Below are positions 14,565 through 22,954 of a stretch of DNA of 23,402 nt, one piece after another. Within the stretch, counting starts at the first letter, position 1; every line of letters starts with the position of its first letter. The stretch spans positions 1-23,402 of the forward strand of contig JAVJUS010000069.1 of assembly GCA_040220455.1 (NCBI GenBank). Direction: 5' to 3'. Under the pieces are notes generated by a model that saw only the letters and a program-made list of their open reading frames with translations, did not search any database and was not told where the DNA came from. This DNA comes from JAVJUS01 sp040220455 (GTDB lineage: Bacteria > Pseudomonadota > Alphaproteobacteria > DSM-16000 > Inquilinaceae). The translations under genes were made by a program, and so were the position numbers.

Positions 14565-15860
14565 ATGCTTCTCATCCTCAGCGTAGTCGCCGCGGCGGCC
14601 TGGGTCTATCTCCTCCTGGCCCACGGGCGGTTCTGGCGCGCCGATCAGACCCTCGACCGGTTGGAGCCGGCAGTGTCCGAAGACCCCTGGCCGTCGGTCG
14701 CGGCCATCATCCCGGCGCGCGACGAGGCGCCGATCATCTCGCGCAGCCTGCGCGCGCTCGCCGCGCAGGACTACCCCGGTCCACTGGAGATCGTGCTGGT
14801 GGACGATCATTCGAGCGACGGTACCGGCGCGGTCGCCGACGGCCTGGCGGTGGACCGGCCCTGTACGGTGCTCCACGCGCCGCCTCTGGCCGCGGGCTGG
14901 TCCGGCAAGCTCTGGGCCGTCAACCACGGTCTGGCGGAGGTCGCGCGGCGCGACCCGCCGCCGGACTACGTGCTGCTGACCGACGCCGACATCGCCCACG
15001 CGCCGGATTCGGTGCGGCGTCTGGTCGCCGTCGCGCGCGACCGGGACGCCGCGCTGGTCTCCGTCATGGCCCGGCTCGACTGCCGCGGCTTCTGGGAGCG
15101 GCTGCTCATCCCGGCCTTCGTCTTCTTCTTCCAGAAGCTCTACCCGTTCCCCCGGGTCAACGACCCGGCGAGCCCTGCGGCCGCCGCCGCCGGCGGCTGC
15201 GCGCTCGTCCGCCGGCGGGACCTGGACGCGATCGGCGGCATTGCGGCGATCCGGGGCGCGCTGATCGACGACGTCGCGCTCGCCCGGGCGATCAAGGCGC
15301 CGGGACCGGGGGGAAGGCGGCGGCGCATCCTCCTGATGCTGGCCGACACGGTGGCGTCGCTGCGCCCCTACGAGGGCTATGGCGGCGTGCGCGACATGGT
15401 CGTGCGCACGGCTTACACCCAGCTTCGCCATTCCCCGCTGCTGCTCGCCGGCACGCTCGTCGGCATGGCGTTGCTCTATCTGGCCGGCCCGCTGACCGCG
15501 CTCACCTGGCCGCTGCACGGGCAGGCGGCGGCGGCGCTGGCGGGGGCGGGGGCCTGGGCGACGATGGCGGTCGCCTACCGCCCGACGCTGCGGCGCTACG
15601 GCGGCTCGTGGTTCCGGGCGCTCGGCTTGCCGCTCGCCGGCCTGTGGTATACGGTTTTCACCGTCGAGAGCGCCGTCGCCCATGCGCGGGGGCGCGGCGG
15701 CCTGTGGAAGGGCCGCCGCCAGGCGCCGGATCCGTCGATGCCGCTGGCGCCGTCCAAGCCGTCGTCTCCACCGATGTCGTCGCGATCGCTGCAGGCGTCG
15801 ACGCTGTCGCCGCCCTCGCCGGCGCGCGCGTCGGCGGAGAGGGGGACGGACGGCCGATGA
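14565..15860 (+). CDS. hpnB: HpnB, hopanoid-associated glycosyltransferase
   Basis: The 431-residue membrane-linked GT2 enzyme begins with a hydrophobic segment (MLLILSVVAAAAWVYLLL). The catalytic domain follows: AAIIPARDEA at 46-55, VLVDDHSSDGT around 77-87, and DxD at Asp140/Asp142 in LTDADIAH. IDDVALARAIK lies at 234-244. Further hydrophobic segments lie near 292-312, 320-337 and 350-370. HpnB is conserved in hopanoid clusters, but its substrate is not firmly established. The last 45 residues or so are Ser/Pro/Ala-rich and exceed the usual length. A GAGG site precedes the ATG. The stop overlaps hpnC as ATGA, so this is the first gene of the hpnBCDE-shc-hpnG operon. Confidence 0.9.
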   Translation: MLLILSVVAAAAWVYLLLAHGRFWRADQTLDRLEPAVSEDPWPSVAAIIPARDEAPIISRSLRALAAQDYPGPLEIVLVDDHSSDGTGAVADGLAVDRPCTVLHAPPLAAGWSGKLWAVNHGLAEVARRDPPPDYVLLTDADIAHAPDSVRRLVAVARDRDAALVSVMARLDCRGFWERLLIPAFVFFFQKLYPFPRVNDPASPAAAAAGGCALVRRRDLDAIGGIAAIRGALIDDVALARAIKAPGPGGRRRRILLMLADTVASLRPYEGYGGVRDMVVRTAYTQLRHSPLLLAGTLVGMALLYLAGPLTALTWPLHGQAAAALAGAGAWATMAVAYRPTLRRYGGSWFRALGLPLAGLWYTVFTVESAVAHARGRGGLWKGRRQAPDPSMPLAPSKPSSPPMSSRSLQASTLSPPSPARASAERGTDGR

Positions 15861-16741
15861 TCGAGACGCCGTCGGGCAAGCAAGCGGCGGACGAGAACTT
15901 TCCCGTCGGCTCGGTGCTGATCGCGGCCCGGCTGCGGCCCCATGTGGCGGCATTCTACGCCTTCGCGCGCGCCGCCGACGATATCGCCGACAATCCGTCG
16001 CTCGCGCCGGAGGACAAGGTCCGTCGGCTCGACCTGTTCGACGCGGCGCTGACCGGCGATCGCGAGGCGGCGGAGGTTGCGCCCAAGGCCGCTCGACTGG
16101 CGGCGAGCTGCGCGGAGACCGGCGTTCCCGTGCGCCACGGCCGGGACCTGCTCTCGGCCTTCCGCCAGGACGCGACCAAGACCCGCTACACCGACTGGGC
16201 GGAGCTGCGCGACTACTGCGCGCGCTCGGCCTCGCCCGTGGGCCGCTTCCTGGTCGATCTGCACGGCGAGCCGCGCGCGGCCTGGCCGGCATCGGACGCC
16301 CTGTGCGACGCGCTCCAGGTGCTCAACCACCTCCAGGACTGCGCGGCCGACCACGCCGCCATGGACCGGGTCTATCTGCCGCTGGACTGGCTCGAGGCCC
16401 ACGGCACCGGCGTCGAGGCGCTGCGGGCCGATCACGCGTCGCCGGGGCTGCGCGCCGTGCTCGACGCCTGCCTGGACGAGACGGATCGGCTGATCGCCGA
16501 GGCGCGGGCGCTGGCTCCTCGGCTCGGCGACCGGCGCTTCGCCATGGAGGCGGCGACCATCGTCGCGCTGGCCGGCCGGCTCGCCGCGCGGCTCCGGCGC
16601 GAGGACCCGATCGCCGGCCGCGTGGCTTTGAGCAAGCTCGATTTCCTGCGCTGCGGCGTGGCGGGCGTGGTGTCAGGCCTCCTGGGCCCGCGTCGGCGGC
16701 CGGCCGCGCCGCCGGCCGACCGGGCGGAGGCGGCGGAGTGA
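15857..16741 (+). CDS. hpnC: HpnC, hydroxysqualene synthase
   Basis: The 294-residue all-alpha enzyme of the squalene/phytoene synthase family converts presqualene diphosphate to hydroxysqualene in the three-step bacterial squalene route. The first acidic motif is DDIAD at 41-45. The second is the altered form NHLQDCAADH at 157-166, with Cys and Ala where HpnD has Leu-Asp-Glu, which is typical of the HpnC branch. Both are expected to bind magnesium diphosphate. The DATKTRY and YCARSASPVGR stretches are also typical. The ATG lies within the hpnB stop (ATGA), and the stop overlaps the hpnD GTG. The C-terminal tail after about 270 is Arg/Pro/Ala-rich. Confidence 0.95.
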   Translation: MIETPSGKQAADENFPVGSVLIAARLRPHVAAFYAFARAADDIADNPSLAPEDKVRRLDLFDAALTGDREAAEVAPKAARLAASCAETGVPVRHGRDLLSAFRQDATKTRYTDWAELRDYCARSASPVGRFLVDLHGEPRAAWPASDALCDALQVLNHLQDCAADHAAMDRVYLPLDWLEAHGTGVEALRADHASPGLRAVLDACLDETDRLIAEARALAPRLGDRRFAMEAATIVALAGRLAARLRREDPIAGRVALSKLDFLRCGVAGVVSGLLGPRRRPAAPPADRAEAAE

Positions 16742-17676
16742 GCGCCCGGCTGAGCGAGGAGGCGAGCGCCGCATCCGGCTCCGGCCCCGCGGCGGCCCCG
16801 CCGCTGGCCCGCTTCGCGCCGGATACGGGGGACGCCCGGGCGGCGCTCGACCACGTGCGGGCCGTGGTCGCGGAGTCCGGGACGTCCTTCCGCTACGGCA
16901 TGTTGATCCTGCCCAAGCCGCGGCGCGACGCCATGTACGCGGTCTATGCCTTCTGCCGCACCATCGACGACGTGGCCGACGAGGCCGGCGCCCGCGCGGA
17001 CAAGCGCGCGGCGCTCCAGGCCTGGCGGGCGGCGATCGACCGGCTCTACGACGGGCGGGCGAGCGATCTGGTCACCCGTGCGCTGCTCGGCCCGGTCGCG
17101 CGCTACGACCTGCCGCGCGAGGAGTTCCTGGCGGTCATCGACGGCATGGAGAGCGACATCGACGGGCCGGCGACGGCGATGCCGCTCGACGACCTGCGGC
17201 TCTACTGCCGCCGGGTCGCCGGCGCCGTCGGCCTGCTTTCGATCCGCATCTTCGGCGCGCGCGAGCCCGAAGCGCTGGACCTCGCCGTGGCGCTTGGCGA
17301 GGCGATGCAGTTCACCAACATCTTGCGCGACCTGGACGAGGACGCCGCGCGCGGCCGGCTCTATCTGCCCGCCGAGGACCTGGCGGCGGCAGGCGTCGCG
17401 GGCCGCAGGGCCGAGACGGTGCTGGCCGACCCGAACCTGCCGGCGGCCTGCGCGTCACTGGCCCGGCGGGCCCGGGCCGATTTCGCGGAGGTCGACCGGC
17501 TTGCCCGGCTGTGCCGGCGCTCCGGCATCCGGCCGGCGCTGGTGATGATGGGCGCCTACGAGATGACGCTCGACCGGCTGGAGCGCCGGGGCTGGGATCG
17601 GCGGGACGGCGGCCGCCTGGGCAAGGCCGACAAGCTGCGCGCGGCTGTCGTGCGCGGCCTGTTGCGGCGGCTCTGA
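16738..17676 (+). CDS. hpnD: HpnD, presqualene diphosphate synthase
   Basis: The 312-residue enzyme joins two farnesyl diphosphates into presqualene diphosphate, the first step of the HpnD-HpnC-HpnE squalene route. The two acidic motifs are DDVADE at 77-82 and NILRDLDED at 194-202. SFRYGMLILPKPRRDAMYAVYAFCR (about 50-74) is the family core start. The GTG at 16738 overlaps the hpnC stop as GTGA with GGAGGCGGCGGA before it, so coupling is likely. It adds an Ala/Ser-rich N-terminus of about 35 residues compared with usual homologues. A later GTG at 16858 is possible but has poorer context. hpnE starts 5 bases after the stop. Confidence 0.93.
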   Translation: MSARLSEEASAASGSGPAAAPPLARFAPDTGDARAALDHVRAVVAESGTSFRYGMLILPKPRRDAMYAVYAFCRTIDDVADEAGARADKRAALQAWRAAIDRLYDGRASDLVTRALLGPVARYDLPREEFLAVIDGMESDIDGPATAMPLDDLRLYCRRVAGAVGLLSIRIFGAREPEALDLAVALGEAMQFTNILRDLDEDAARGRLYLPAEDLAAAGVAGRRAETVLADPNLPAACASLARRARADFAEVDRLARLCRRSGIRPALVMMGAYEMTLDRLERRGWDRRDGGRLGKADKLRAAVVRGLLRRL

Positions 17677-17681
17677 GCGCC

Positions 17682-19049
17682 ATGGACGGTGGCGCCGCGA
17701 CCCGCGCGGGGGCGGGGACGGTCCATGTCGTCGGCGCCGGTCTCGCCGGCCTGTCGGCGGCCCTGCGCCTCGCCGAGGCGGGCTGGCGCGTGCGCGTGCA
17801 CGAGGCGGCGGGCCAGGCCGGCGGGCGCTGCCGGTCCTACCCTGATGCCCGGCTCGGCTGCCGGATCGACAACGGCAACCACCTGCTGATGAGCGCGAAC
17901 CGCGCCGCGCTCGCCTATCTCGCGGATACCGGCGCGGCCGACGCCCTGACCGGTCCGGCGCAGGCGGTCTTCCCCTTCGTGGACCTGGCGCGTGGCCGGC
18001 GCTATGCCGTACGCCCGAACGCGGGGCCGGTTCCGTGGTGGATCGCCAGCCCCCGGCGCCGGGTGCCGGGCACGGGGCTCGGCGACTATCTCGCCGGCCT
18101 GGCGATCGCCCGCGCGCGGCCGGGCACGCGGCTGGGCGCGCTGGTGCGGCGCGAGTCGCCGCTCTACCGCGCGTTCTGGGAGCCGTTCACGGTCGCCGTG
18201 CTCAATGTCGATCCGGCCGAGGCCGATGCCGGCCTGCTGCGCGCGGTGCTGTCCGAGACCTTCGCCCGCGGCGGGCGCCAGTGCCGCCCGCTCGTGGCGC
18301 GGGAGGGGCTGAGCGAGGCCTTCGTCGCCCCGGCGCTGGCCCGGCTGGCCGCGCTGGGCGTCGAGGTCCGCCTCAAGGCGCCGCTGCGTGCCGTGGAGGT
18401 CGCCGCCGATGGCCTGAGCGCGGCGGCGCTCGTCTTTCCGGACGGGGAACGGATCGCCCTCGGCCCTGCCGATCGCGTGGTCCTCGCCGTGCCGCCCGGC
18501 GTGGCGGCGAAGCTGCTGCCGGCGGTGACGGTGCCGGAGGGGGCCTCGCCGATCCTCAACGCCCATTACCGGCTCGACCGCCGGGTGGCGCTGCCCGACG
18601 GGGCGCCGGCGTTGGGCGTCCTGGGGGGCACGGCGCAGTGGATTTTCGTCCGGCCGCTGGCGAGGGAGACCGGTACGGTCGTGAGCGTCACGGTCAGCGC
18701 CGCCGACGCGCTGATCGACGACGACGGCGAAGACCTCGCGGCGCGGATCTGGGCCGACGTCGCCGCCGCGCTCGAGGTGCCCGCCGACCCGATGCCGCCA
18801 GCCCGGATCGTCAAGGAGCGCCGGGCCACCTTCCGCCAGACCCCGGAGAACACGGCGCGGCGGTCGGGCGCGGGCGACAGCGGGCTCGCCAACCTCGTCC
18901 TGGCGGGCGACTGGACGGCGACCGGGTTGCCGGCGACGATCGAAGGCGCTATTCGCTCCGGCGAGATCGCCGCCCGACGCGTCGGTCCGGGCGCCGCGGG
19001 GCACCCTGGCGATCATACGTCCGTCACCCGTTCCGAGGAGGTCGCTTGA
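17682..19049 (+). CDS. hpnE: HpnE, FAD-dependent hydroxysqualene dehydroxylase
   Basis: The 455-residue flavoprotein of the amine-oxidase/phytoene-desaturase fold reduces hydroxysqualene to squalene. The FAD motif GAGLAG is at 18-23. GGRCRSY follows near 48-53 and DNGNHLLMS near 63-71, as in HpnE homologues. The C-terminal FAD motif is LVLAGDWTATGLPATIEGAIRSG. The start lies 5 bases beyond the hpnD stop. The final codons contain the ribosome binding site of shc, and the stop overlaps its TTG start. A short polar tail (after about 435) is not conserved in the family. Confidence 0.93.
   Translation: MDGGAATRAGAGTVHVVGAGLAGLSAALRLAEAGWRVRVHEAAGQAGGRCRSYPDARLGCRIDNGNHLLMSANRAALAYLADTGAADALTGPAQAVFPFVDLARGRRYAVRPNAGPVPWWIASPRRRVPGTGLGDYLAGLAIARARPGTRLGALVRRESPLYRAFWEPFTVAVLNVDPAEADAGLLRAVLSETFARGGRQCRPLVAREGLSEAFVAPALARLAALGVEVRLKAPLRAVEVAADGLSAAALVFPDGERIALGPADRVVLAVPPGVAAKLLPAVTVPEGASPILNAHYRLDRRVALPDGAPALGVLGGTAQWIFVRPLARETGTVVSVTVSAADALIDDDGEDLAARIWADVAAALEVPADPMPPARIVKERRATFRQTPENTARRSGAGDSGLANLVLAGDWTATGLPATIEGAIRSGEIAARRVGPGAAGHPGDHTSVTRSEEVA
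19035..19048 (+). promoter_or_regulatory. Ribosome binding site and TTG start of shc
   Basis: GAGGAGG at 19035-19041 lies 4 bases before TTG 19046-19048. The TTG overlaps the hpnE stop TGA at 19047-19049. No ATG or GTG in this frame fits the conserved N-terminus (SLAHAAAPAFDEIEAVV) as well. A near-consensus site probably compensates for the weak TTG start, and coupling links Shc levels to HpnE. Confidence 0.75.
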
Positions 19050-20983
19050 GTCTCGCGCACGCCGCAGCCCCCGCCTTCGACGAGATCGAGGCCGTCGTCG
19101 CCGACGCCCGGGAGCGCCTGTCCGGCACCCAGGAGCGCGACGGCCATTTCGTCTTCGAGCTGGAGGCCGACGCGACCATCCCGTCGGAATACGTCCTGCT
19201 GCGCCATTTCCTGGGCGAGCCCGATCCGGAGAGCGAGGCGCCCATCGCCGCCTACCTGCGCGCGGCCCAGGGCGCCCATGGCGGCTGGGCGCTGTTCCAT
19301 GACGGCGATCTCGACATCTCGGCGTCGGTGAAGGCCTATTTCGCCCTCAAGGTCATCGGCGACGATCCGGACGCCCCGCACATGGCCCGGGCGCGCGAGG
19401 CGATCCTGGCCGCCGGCGGCGCGGCGCGGGCCAATGTCTTCACCCGCATCCTGCTGGCGCTCTTCGGCGAGGTTCCGTGGCGCGCCGTGCCGGTGATGCC
19501 GGTGGAGATCATGCTGCTGCCGCGCTGGTTCCCGTTCCACCTGGCGAAGATCAGCTACTGGTCGCGCACGGTGATCGTGCCGCTCCTGGTGCTGATGGCG
19601 CGCAAGCCGCTCGCGGCCAACCCGCGCGACGTCCATGTCCGGGAGCTGTTCACGGTCCCGCCGGAGGAAGAGCGGCACTACAACGTCAACCCGACCGGCT
19701 CGCGCATCGGCAACGCGTTCCTGGTGCTCGACCGGCTGCTGCGCGCGGCCGAGCCGCTGATCCCGAAGGGTCTGCGGGCACGGGCGGAGCGCCGGGCGCT
19801 CGACTTCATCGAGCCGCGGCTCAACGGCGAGGACGGGCTGGGCGCGATCTACCCGGCCATGGCCAACGTGGTAATGATGTACCACGTGCTGGGCGTGCCG
19901 GCGGACGATCCGCGCGTCGCCACGGCCCGCCGCGCGATCGAGAAGCTGCGCTACCGCGCCGGGGAGGAGCTCGACTACGTCCAGCCCTGCGTCTCGCCGA
20001 TCTGGGATACCTGCCTCGCCACCCACGCGCTCCTGGAAGCGGGCGAGGATGGCGACGGCCCGCGCGCGCGCCAGGCGACGGACTGGCTGGCCGAACGCCA
20101 GATCACCGACGCTCCCGGCGACTGGCGGTGGCGGCGCCCGGACCTCGAGGGGGGCGGCTGGGCCTTCCAGTACGCCAACGACCACTACCCGGACGTGGAC
20201 GACACCGCGGCCGTCGCCATGGCCCTGCACCGGGCCGATCCGAAGCGCCATGCCGCGGCGATCGAGCGGGCGCGCGTCTGGGTCGCCGGGATGCAGAGCG
20301 AGAACGGCGGCTGGGGCGCCTTCGACGTCGACAACACGGCCCACTACCTCAACCACATCCCCTTCGCCGATCACGGCGCGCTGCTCGACCCGCCGACGGC
20401 CGACGTCTCGGCGCGCTGCGTCGGCTTCCTGGCCCAGCTCGGCTACGGCAAGGACGACCCGGTTGTCGCGCGCGGCCTCGACTATCTCCGGCGCGAGCAG
20501 GAGGCCGACGGCTCCTGGTACGGGCGCTGGGGGGCGAATTACGTCTACGGCACCTGGTCGGCACTGCACGCCTTCAATGCCGCCGGCGAGGACATGGGCG
20601 CGCCGCCTATCCGCAAGGCGGTGGCGTGGCTCGAATCCCGGCAGCGCGCGGACGGCGGCTGGGGCGAGGACTGCGCGACCTACTGGCAGCACCGCCGGGC
20701 CGAGGTGAAGGAGAGCACGGCCAGCCAGACCGCTTGGGCCGTGCTCGGCCTGATGGCGGCCGGCGAGGTGGAGAGCGAGGCCGTCGCCCGCGGGGTCGCC
20801 TGGCTCGCCCGCGCGCCGCGCGAGGGCGCGCGCTGGCGGGAGGACCACTACACCGGCGTCGGCTTTCCGCGCGTCTTCTACCTCCGCTATCACGGCTACG
20901 CGGCGTATTTTCCGCTCTGGGCGCTGGCGCGCTACCGCAACCTCATGCGCAGCAACGACCGCCGCGTCGCCCACGGCTTGTGA
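19046..20983 (+). CDS. shc: Squalene-hopene cyclase (HpnF)
   Basis: The 645-residue class II terpene cyclase turns squalene into hopene and hopanol at the inner membrane. The protonating DxDD motif is Asp383-Val-Asp385-Asp386 in PDVDDTAAVAM. QW repeats are plain, for example QSENGGWGAFD, QEADGSWYGRW and QRADGGWGEDC. The FARLGANYVYGTW-like segment (GRWGANYVYGTWSAL) is characteristic. Length is normal for the family. The start is TTG with a strong ribosome binding site, overlapping hpnE. hpnG follows 13 bases after the stop. Confidence 0.97.
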   Translation: MSLAHAAAPAFDEIEAVVADARERLSGTQERDGHFVFELEADATIPSEYVLLRHFLGEPDPESEAPIAAYLRAAQGAHGGWALFHDGDLDISASVKAYFALKVIGDDPDAPHMARAREAILAAGGAARANVFTRILLALFGEVPWRAVPVMPVEIMLLPRWFPFHLAKISYWSRTVIVPLLVLMARKPLAANPRDVHVRELFTVPPEEERHYNVNPTGSRIGNAFLVLDRLLRAAEPLIPKGLRARAERRALDFIEPRLNGEDGLGAIYPAMANVVMMYHVLGVPADDPRVATARRAIEKLRYRAGEELDYVQPCVSPIWDTCLATHALLEAGEDGDGPRARQATDWLAERQITDAPGDWRWRRPDLEGGGWAFQYANDHYPDVDDTAAVAMALHRADPKRHAAAIERARVWVAGMQSENGGWGAFDVDNTAHYLNHIPFADHGALLDPPTADVSARCVGFLAQLGYGKDDPVVARGLDYLRREQEADGSWYGRWGANYVYGTWSALHAFNAAGEDMGAPPIRKAVAWLESRQRADGGWGEDCATYWQHRRAEVKESTASQTAWAVLGLMAAGEVESEAVARGVAWLARAPREGARWREDHYTGVGFPRVFYLRYHGYAAYFPLWALARYRNLMRSNDRRVAHGL

Positions 20984-20996
20984 GAAGGCGCCCGCC

Positions 20997-21662
20997 GTGA
21001 GCGGCTTCGGCGTCGTCGTCGGTCTGCCGGCGGAGGCACGCCGCCTTCCGGCCGATCCGCGCCTGCGGGTCGCGGTCACCGGCGCCGATCCGGAGGCGGC
21101 CTACCGCGCGGCGATCCGGCTGGCCGGCGAGGGCGTCTCCGCTCTCGCCTCGGTCGGGGTGGCGGCCGGATTGCGCGCCGACCTTCGGTCGGGAGACGTC
21201 GTCATCGGCACGACTGTAACGTCACCTGAAGATCACGACACAATCCATTGTGATAAAATGCTTATCGACCGACTCTTTGCAGCCGTCCCGCGAGCGCGGA
21301 CCGGACGCCTCGTAACCGTTTTGCGGCCGGTTATGTCACCGACGGAAAAGGCCGACCTGGCCCGACGGTGCGAGGCCCTGGCCGCCGACATGGAGAGCCT
21401 GGCCGTGCTTCGGGCGGCGGCGGCGGCGGGGCTGCCGGCGATCGTGCTGCGTGTCGTTCTCGACCCGGCCGACCGGGCGATACCGCCCTCGGCCCTGGCC
21501 GGCGGGCCGGGGGGCGGATCGCCGGGGGCCGTCGCCGCGGCGCTCGCCCGCCGGCCGTGGGAGATTCCGGCGGTCATCCGCCTCGCCGGCGACTATGCCC
21601 GAGCGTTGGCGAGCCTCCGCCGCGCCGCGCCGGCCCTGCTCGCTCTCGCGGACGAGCGGTAG
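20997..21662 (+). CDS. hpnG: HpnG, adenosylhopane nucleosidase
   Basis: The 221-residue enzyme of the nucleoside phosphorylase/nucleosidase fold removes adenine from adenosylhopane, on the way to ribosylhopane and bacteriohopanetetrol. The core ALASVGVAAGLRADLRSGDVVIG (about 49-71) and the ADMESLAVLRAAAAAGLP stretch, with Asp131 and Glu133, are the family signatures, followed by RVVLDPADRAIPP. The GTG start has GAGAAGG upstream and lies 13 bases after shc. The stop codon TAG is part of a downstream palindromic repeat. Codons for about residues 72-118 are unlike the rest of the operon, with many A/T third bases. Confidence 0.93.
   Translation: MSGFGVVVGLPAEARRLPADPRLRVAVTGADPEAAYRAAIRLAGEGVSALASVGVAAGLRADLRSGDVVIGTTVTSPEDHDTIHCDKMLIDRLFAAVPRARTGRLVTVLRPVMSPTEKADLARRCEALAADMESLAVLRAAAAAGLPAIVLRVVLDPADRAIPPSALAGGPGGGSPGAVAAALARRPWEIPAVIRLAGDYARALASLRRAAPALLALADER
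21239..21252. repeat. Perfect CACAAT-CC-ATTGTG dyad inside hpnG
   Basis: A 6-bp inverted repeat with a 2-base centre lies in the AT-rich patch of hpnG, followed by TAAAAT at 21254-21259, a near -10 hexamer. No matching -35 was found on the plus strand. It could be an internal regulatory site or a by-product of the local AT richness. Confidence 0.3.
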
Positions 21663-21826
21663 GTCGGTCGAGCGTCAGCGAGCCCGACATCGCCGGCGCC
21701 GGAGCCCTCGTCGGGTTCGCTTCTCTCAGCCGACCTACGCCACACCCGTAGGTCGGTGGAGCGCCAGCGGGCCCGACACGTCTCGGCCTTCGCCCGGCGG
21801 TCGGGGCCTTGTCGGAGTTCGACCTA
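21659..21826. repeat. REP-like palindromic repeat array between hpnG and hpnH
   Basis: Two 30-base direct copies, 21659-21688 and 21748-21777, agree at 27 of 30 positions. Both begin GTAGGTCGG and end CCCGAC. Inverted copies lie at 21710-21738 (begins GTCGGG, ends CCGACCTAC) and, degenerate, at 21811-21826 (GTCGGAGTTCGACCTA). Each unit can form an imperfect hairpin with GTCGG/CCGAC ends. The head-to-tail pairs resemble REP/BIME mosaics. The array fills the whole gap between the convergent genes. It may act as a bidirectional terminator and transcript-end stabiliser; that is inference. Confidence 0.8.
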
Positions 21827-22954
21827 AGCGCTGCGGCGCGGGGCCTCGGACTCGTCCTGCTCGACCGCGCGCTCGACCAGCGTGTCGAAGACGTATTCGG
21901 CGGGGCGCTGGCCGTCGAGCGGGATTTCCGGCGCCATTTCGCCCTCGGTGCGCGGGCCGCGAAGGGCGACCTTGAGCGCCTTGAGCGGGTTCTTCACCGC
22001 GTCGGTGACGGCCGAGGCCTCGTAGCCGCAATGGGCCATGCAGTCGGCGCATTTCTCGTACTGGCCGGTGCCGTAGGCGTCCCAGTCCGTCTCCTCCATC
22101 AGCGCCTTGAAGGTCGGGGCATAGCCCTCGTTGAGGAGGTAGCAGGGCCGCTGCCAGCCGAAGACGTTGCGCGTCGGATTGCCCCAAGGGGTGCAGCGGT
22201 AGTCCTGGTTGCCCGCCAGGAAGTCGAGATAGAGGCTCGAATGCGACAGCGGCCATTTCTTGCCCTTGCCGCGGCGGAAGATGTCGCGGAACAGCTCCTT
22301 GGTCTTGCGCCGGTTGAGGAAATGCTGCTGATCGGGCGCGCGCTCGTAGGCGTAGCCGGGGGAGATCGTCACCCCCTCGACGCCCAACTCCTTGCAGTAG
22401 TCGAGGAAGGCCGCGACATCATCCGCCGGCATGCCGTCGAAGACGGTGGCGTTGCAGTTGACCCGGAAGCCGCGCTCGCGCGCCGCGCGGATGGCGGCGA
22501 CCGCCTTGTCGAACACGCCGTCCCGGCAGACCGACTTGTTGTGATGCTCGCGCAGCCCGTCGAGATGGACGGAGAAGCACAGATACGGGCTCGGCCGGAA
22601 CAGGTCGAGCTTGCGTTCCAGCAGCAGCGCGTTGGTGCAGAGGTAGACGTATTTCCGCCGCGCGACGATGCCCTCGACGATGCGGTCGATCTCCTTGTGG
22701 ATCAGCGGCTCGCCACCGGGGATGGAGACCACCGGCGCGCCGCATTCGTCGACCGCCCCGAGGCACTCGTCGACGCTCAGGCGCTTGTTCAGGATGGCAT
22801 CGGGGTAATCGATCTTGCCGCAGCCGGCGCAGGCCAGGTTGCAGCGGAACAGGGGCTCCAGCATCAGGACGAGCGGGTAGCGCTTGACGCCCTTCAGGCG
22901 CTGCCTGGTCACATAGAGCCCGAGATCGACTTGCTGCCGCAGGGGGATCGCCAC
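21824..22954 (-). CDS. hpnH: HpnH, radical SAM adenosylhopane synthase
   Basis: The 376-residue radical SAM enzyme adds the 5'-deoxyadenosyl group to diploptene (hopene) to give adenosylhopane. The iron-sulfur cluster motif CxxxCxxC is Cys38, Cys42 and Cys45 in FRCNLACAGCGK. The GGEP SAM motif is at 80-83. A C-terminal CADCMAHCGYEA segment is conserved in HpnH. The GTG start (22952-22954) has GGAGG (complement of 22960-22964) 5 bases away. The gene is convergent with hpnG, which uses its product, and divergent from dxs. Its stop TAG lies in the palindromic repeat array. Confidence 0.96.
   Translation of the reverse strand: MAIPLRQQVDLGLYVTRQRLKGVKRYPLVLMLEPLFRCNLACAGCGKIDYPDAILNKRLSVDECLGAVDECGAPVVSIPGGEPLIHKEIDRIVEGIVARRKYVYLCTNALLLERKLDLFRPSPYLCFSVHLDGLREHHNKSVCRDGVFDKAVAAIRAARERGFRVNCNATVFDGMPADDVAAFLDYCKELGVEGVTISPGYAYERAPDQQHFLNRRKTKELFRDIFRRGKGKKWPLSHSSLYLDFLAGNQDYRCTPWGNPTRNVFGWQRPCYLLNEGYAPTFKALMEETDWDAYGTGQYEKCADCMAHCGYEASAVTDAVKNPLKALKVALRGPRTEGEMAPEIPLDGQRPAEYVFDTLVERAVEQDESEAPRRSA

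Noticed and set aside
14420..14575. Longer N-terminus for the sulfotransferase starting at 14575
   Set aside because: It would overlap the hpnB start on the other strand and adds an Arg/Pro-rich, non-conserved stretch.
19013..21079. Antisense frame of nearly 700 codons opposite shc
   Set aside because: No recognisable domain, and the sense strand encodes squalene-hopene cyclase with DxDD and QW motifs.
21659..21826. A CRISPR array in the hpnG-hpnH gap
   Set aside because: The repeats are few, alternate in orientation, and have short unequal spacers; they are REP-like palindromes, and no cas gene is present.
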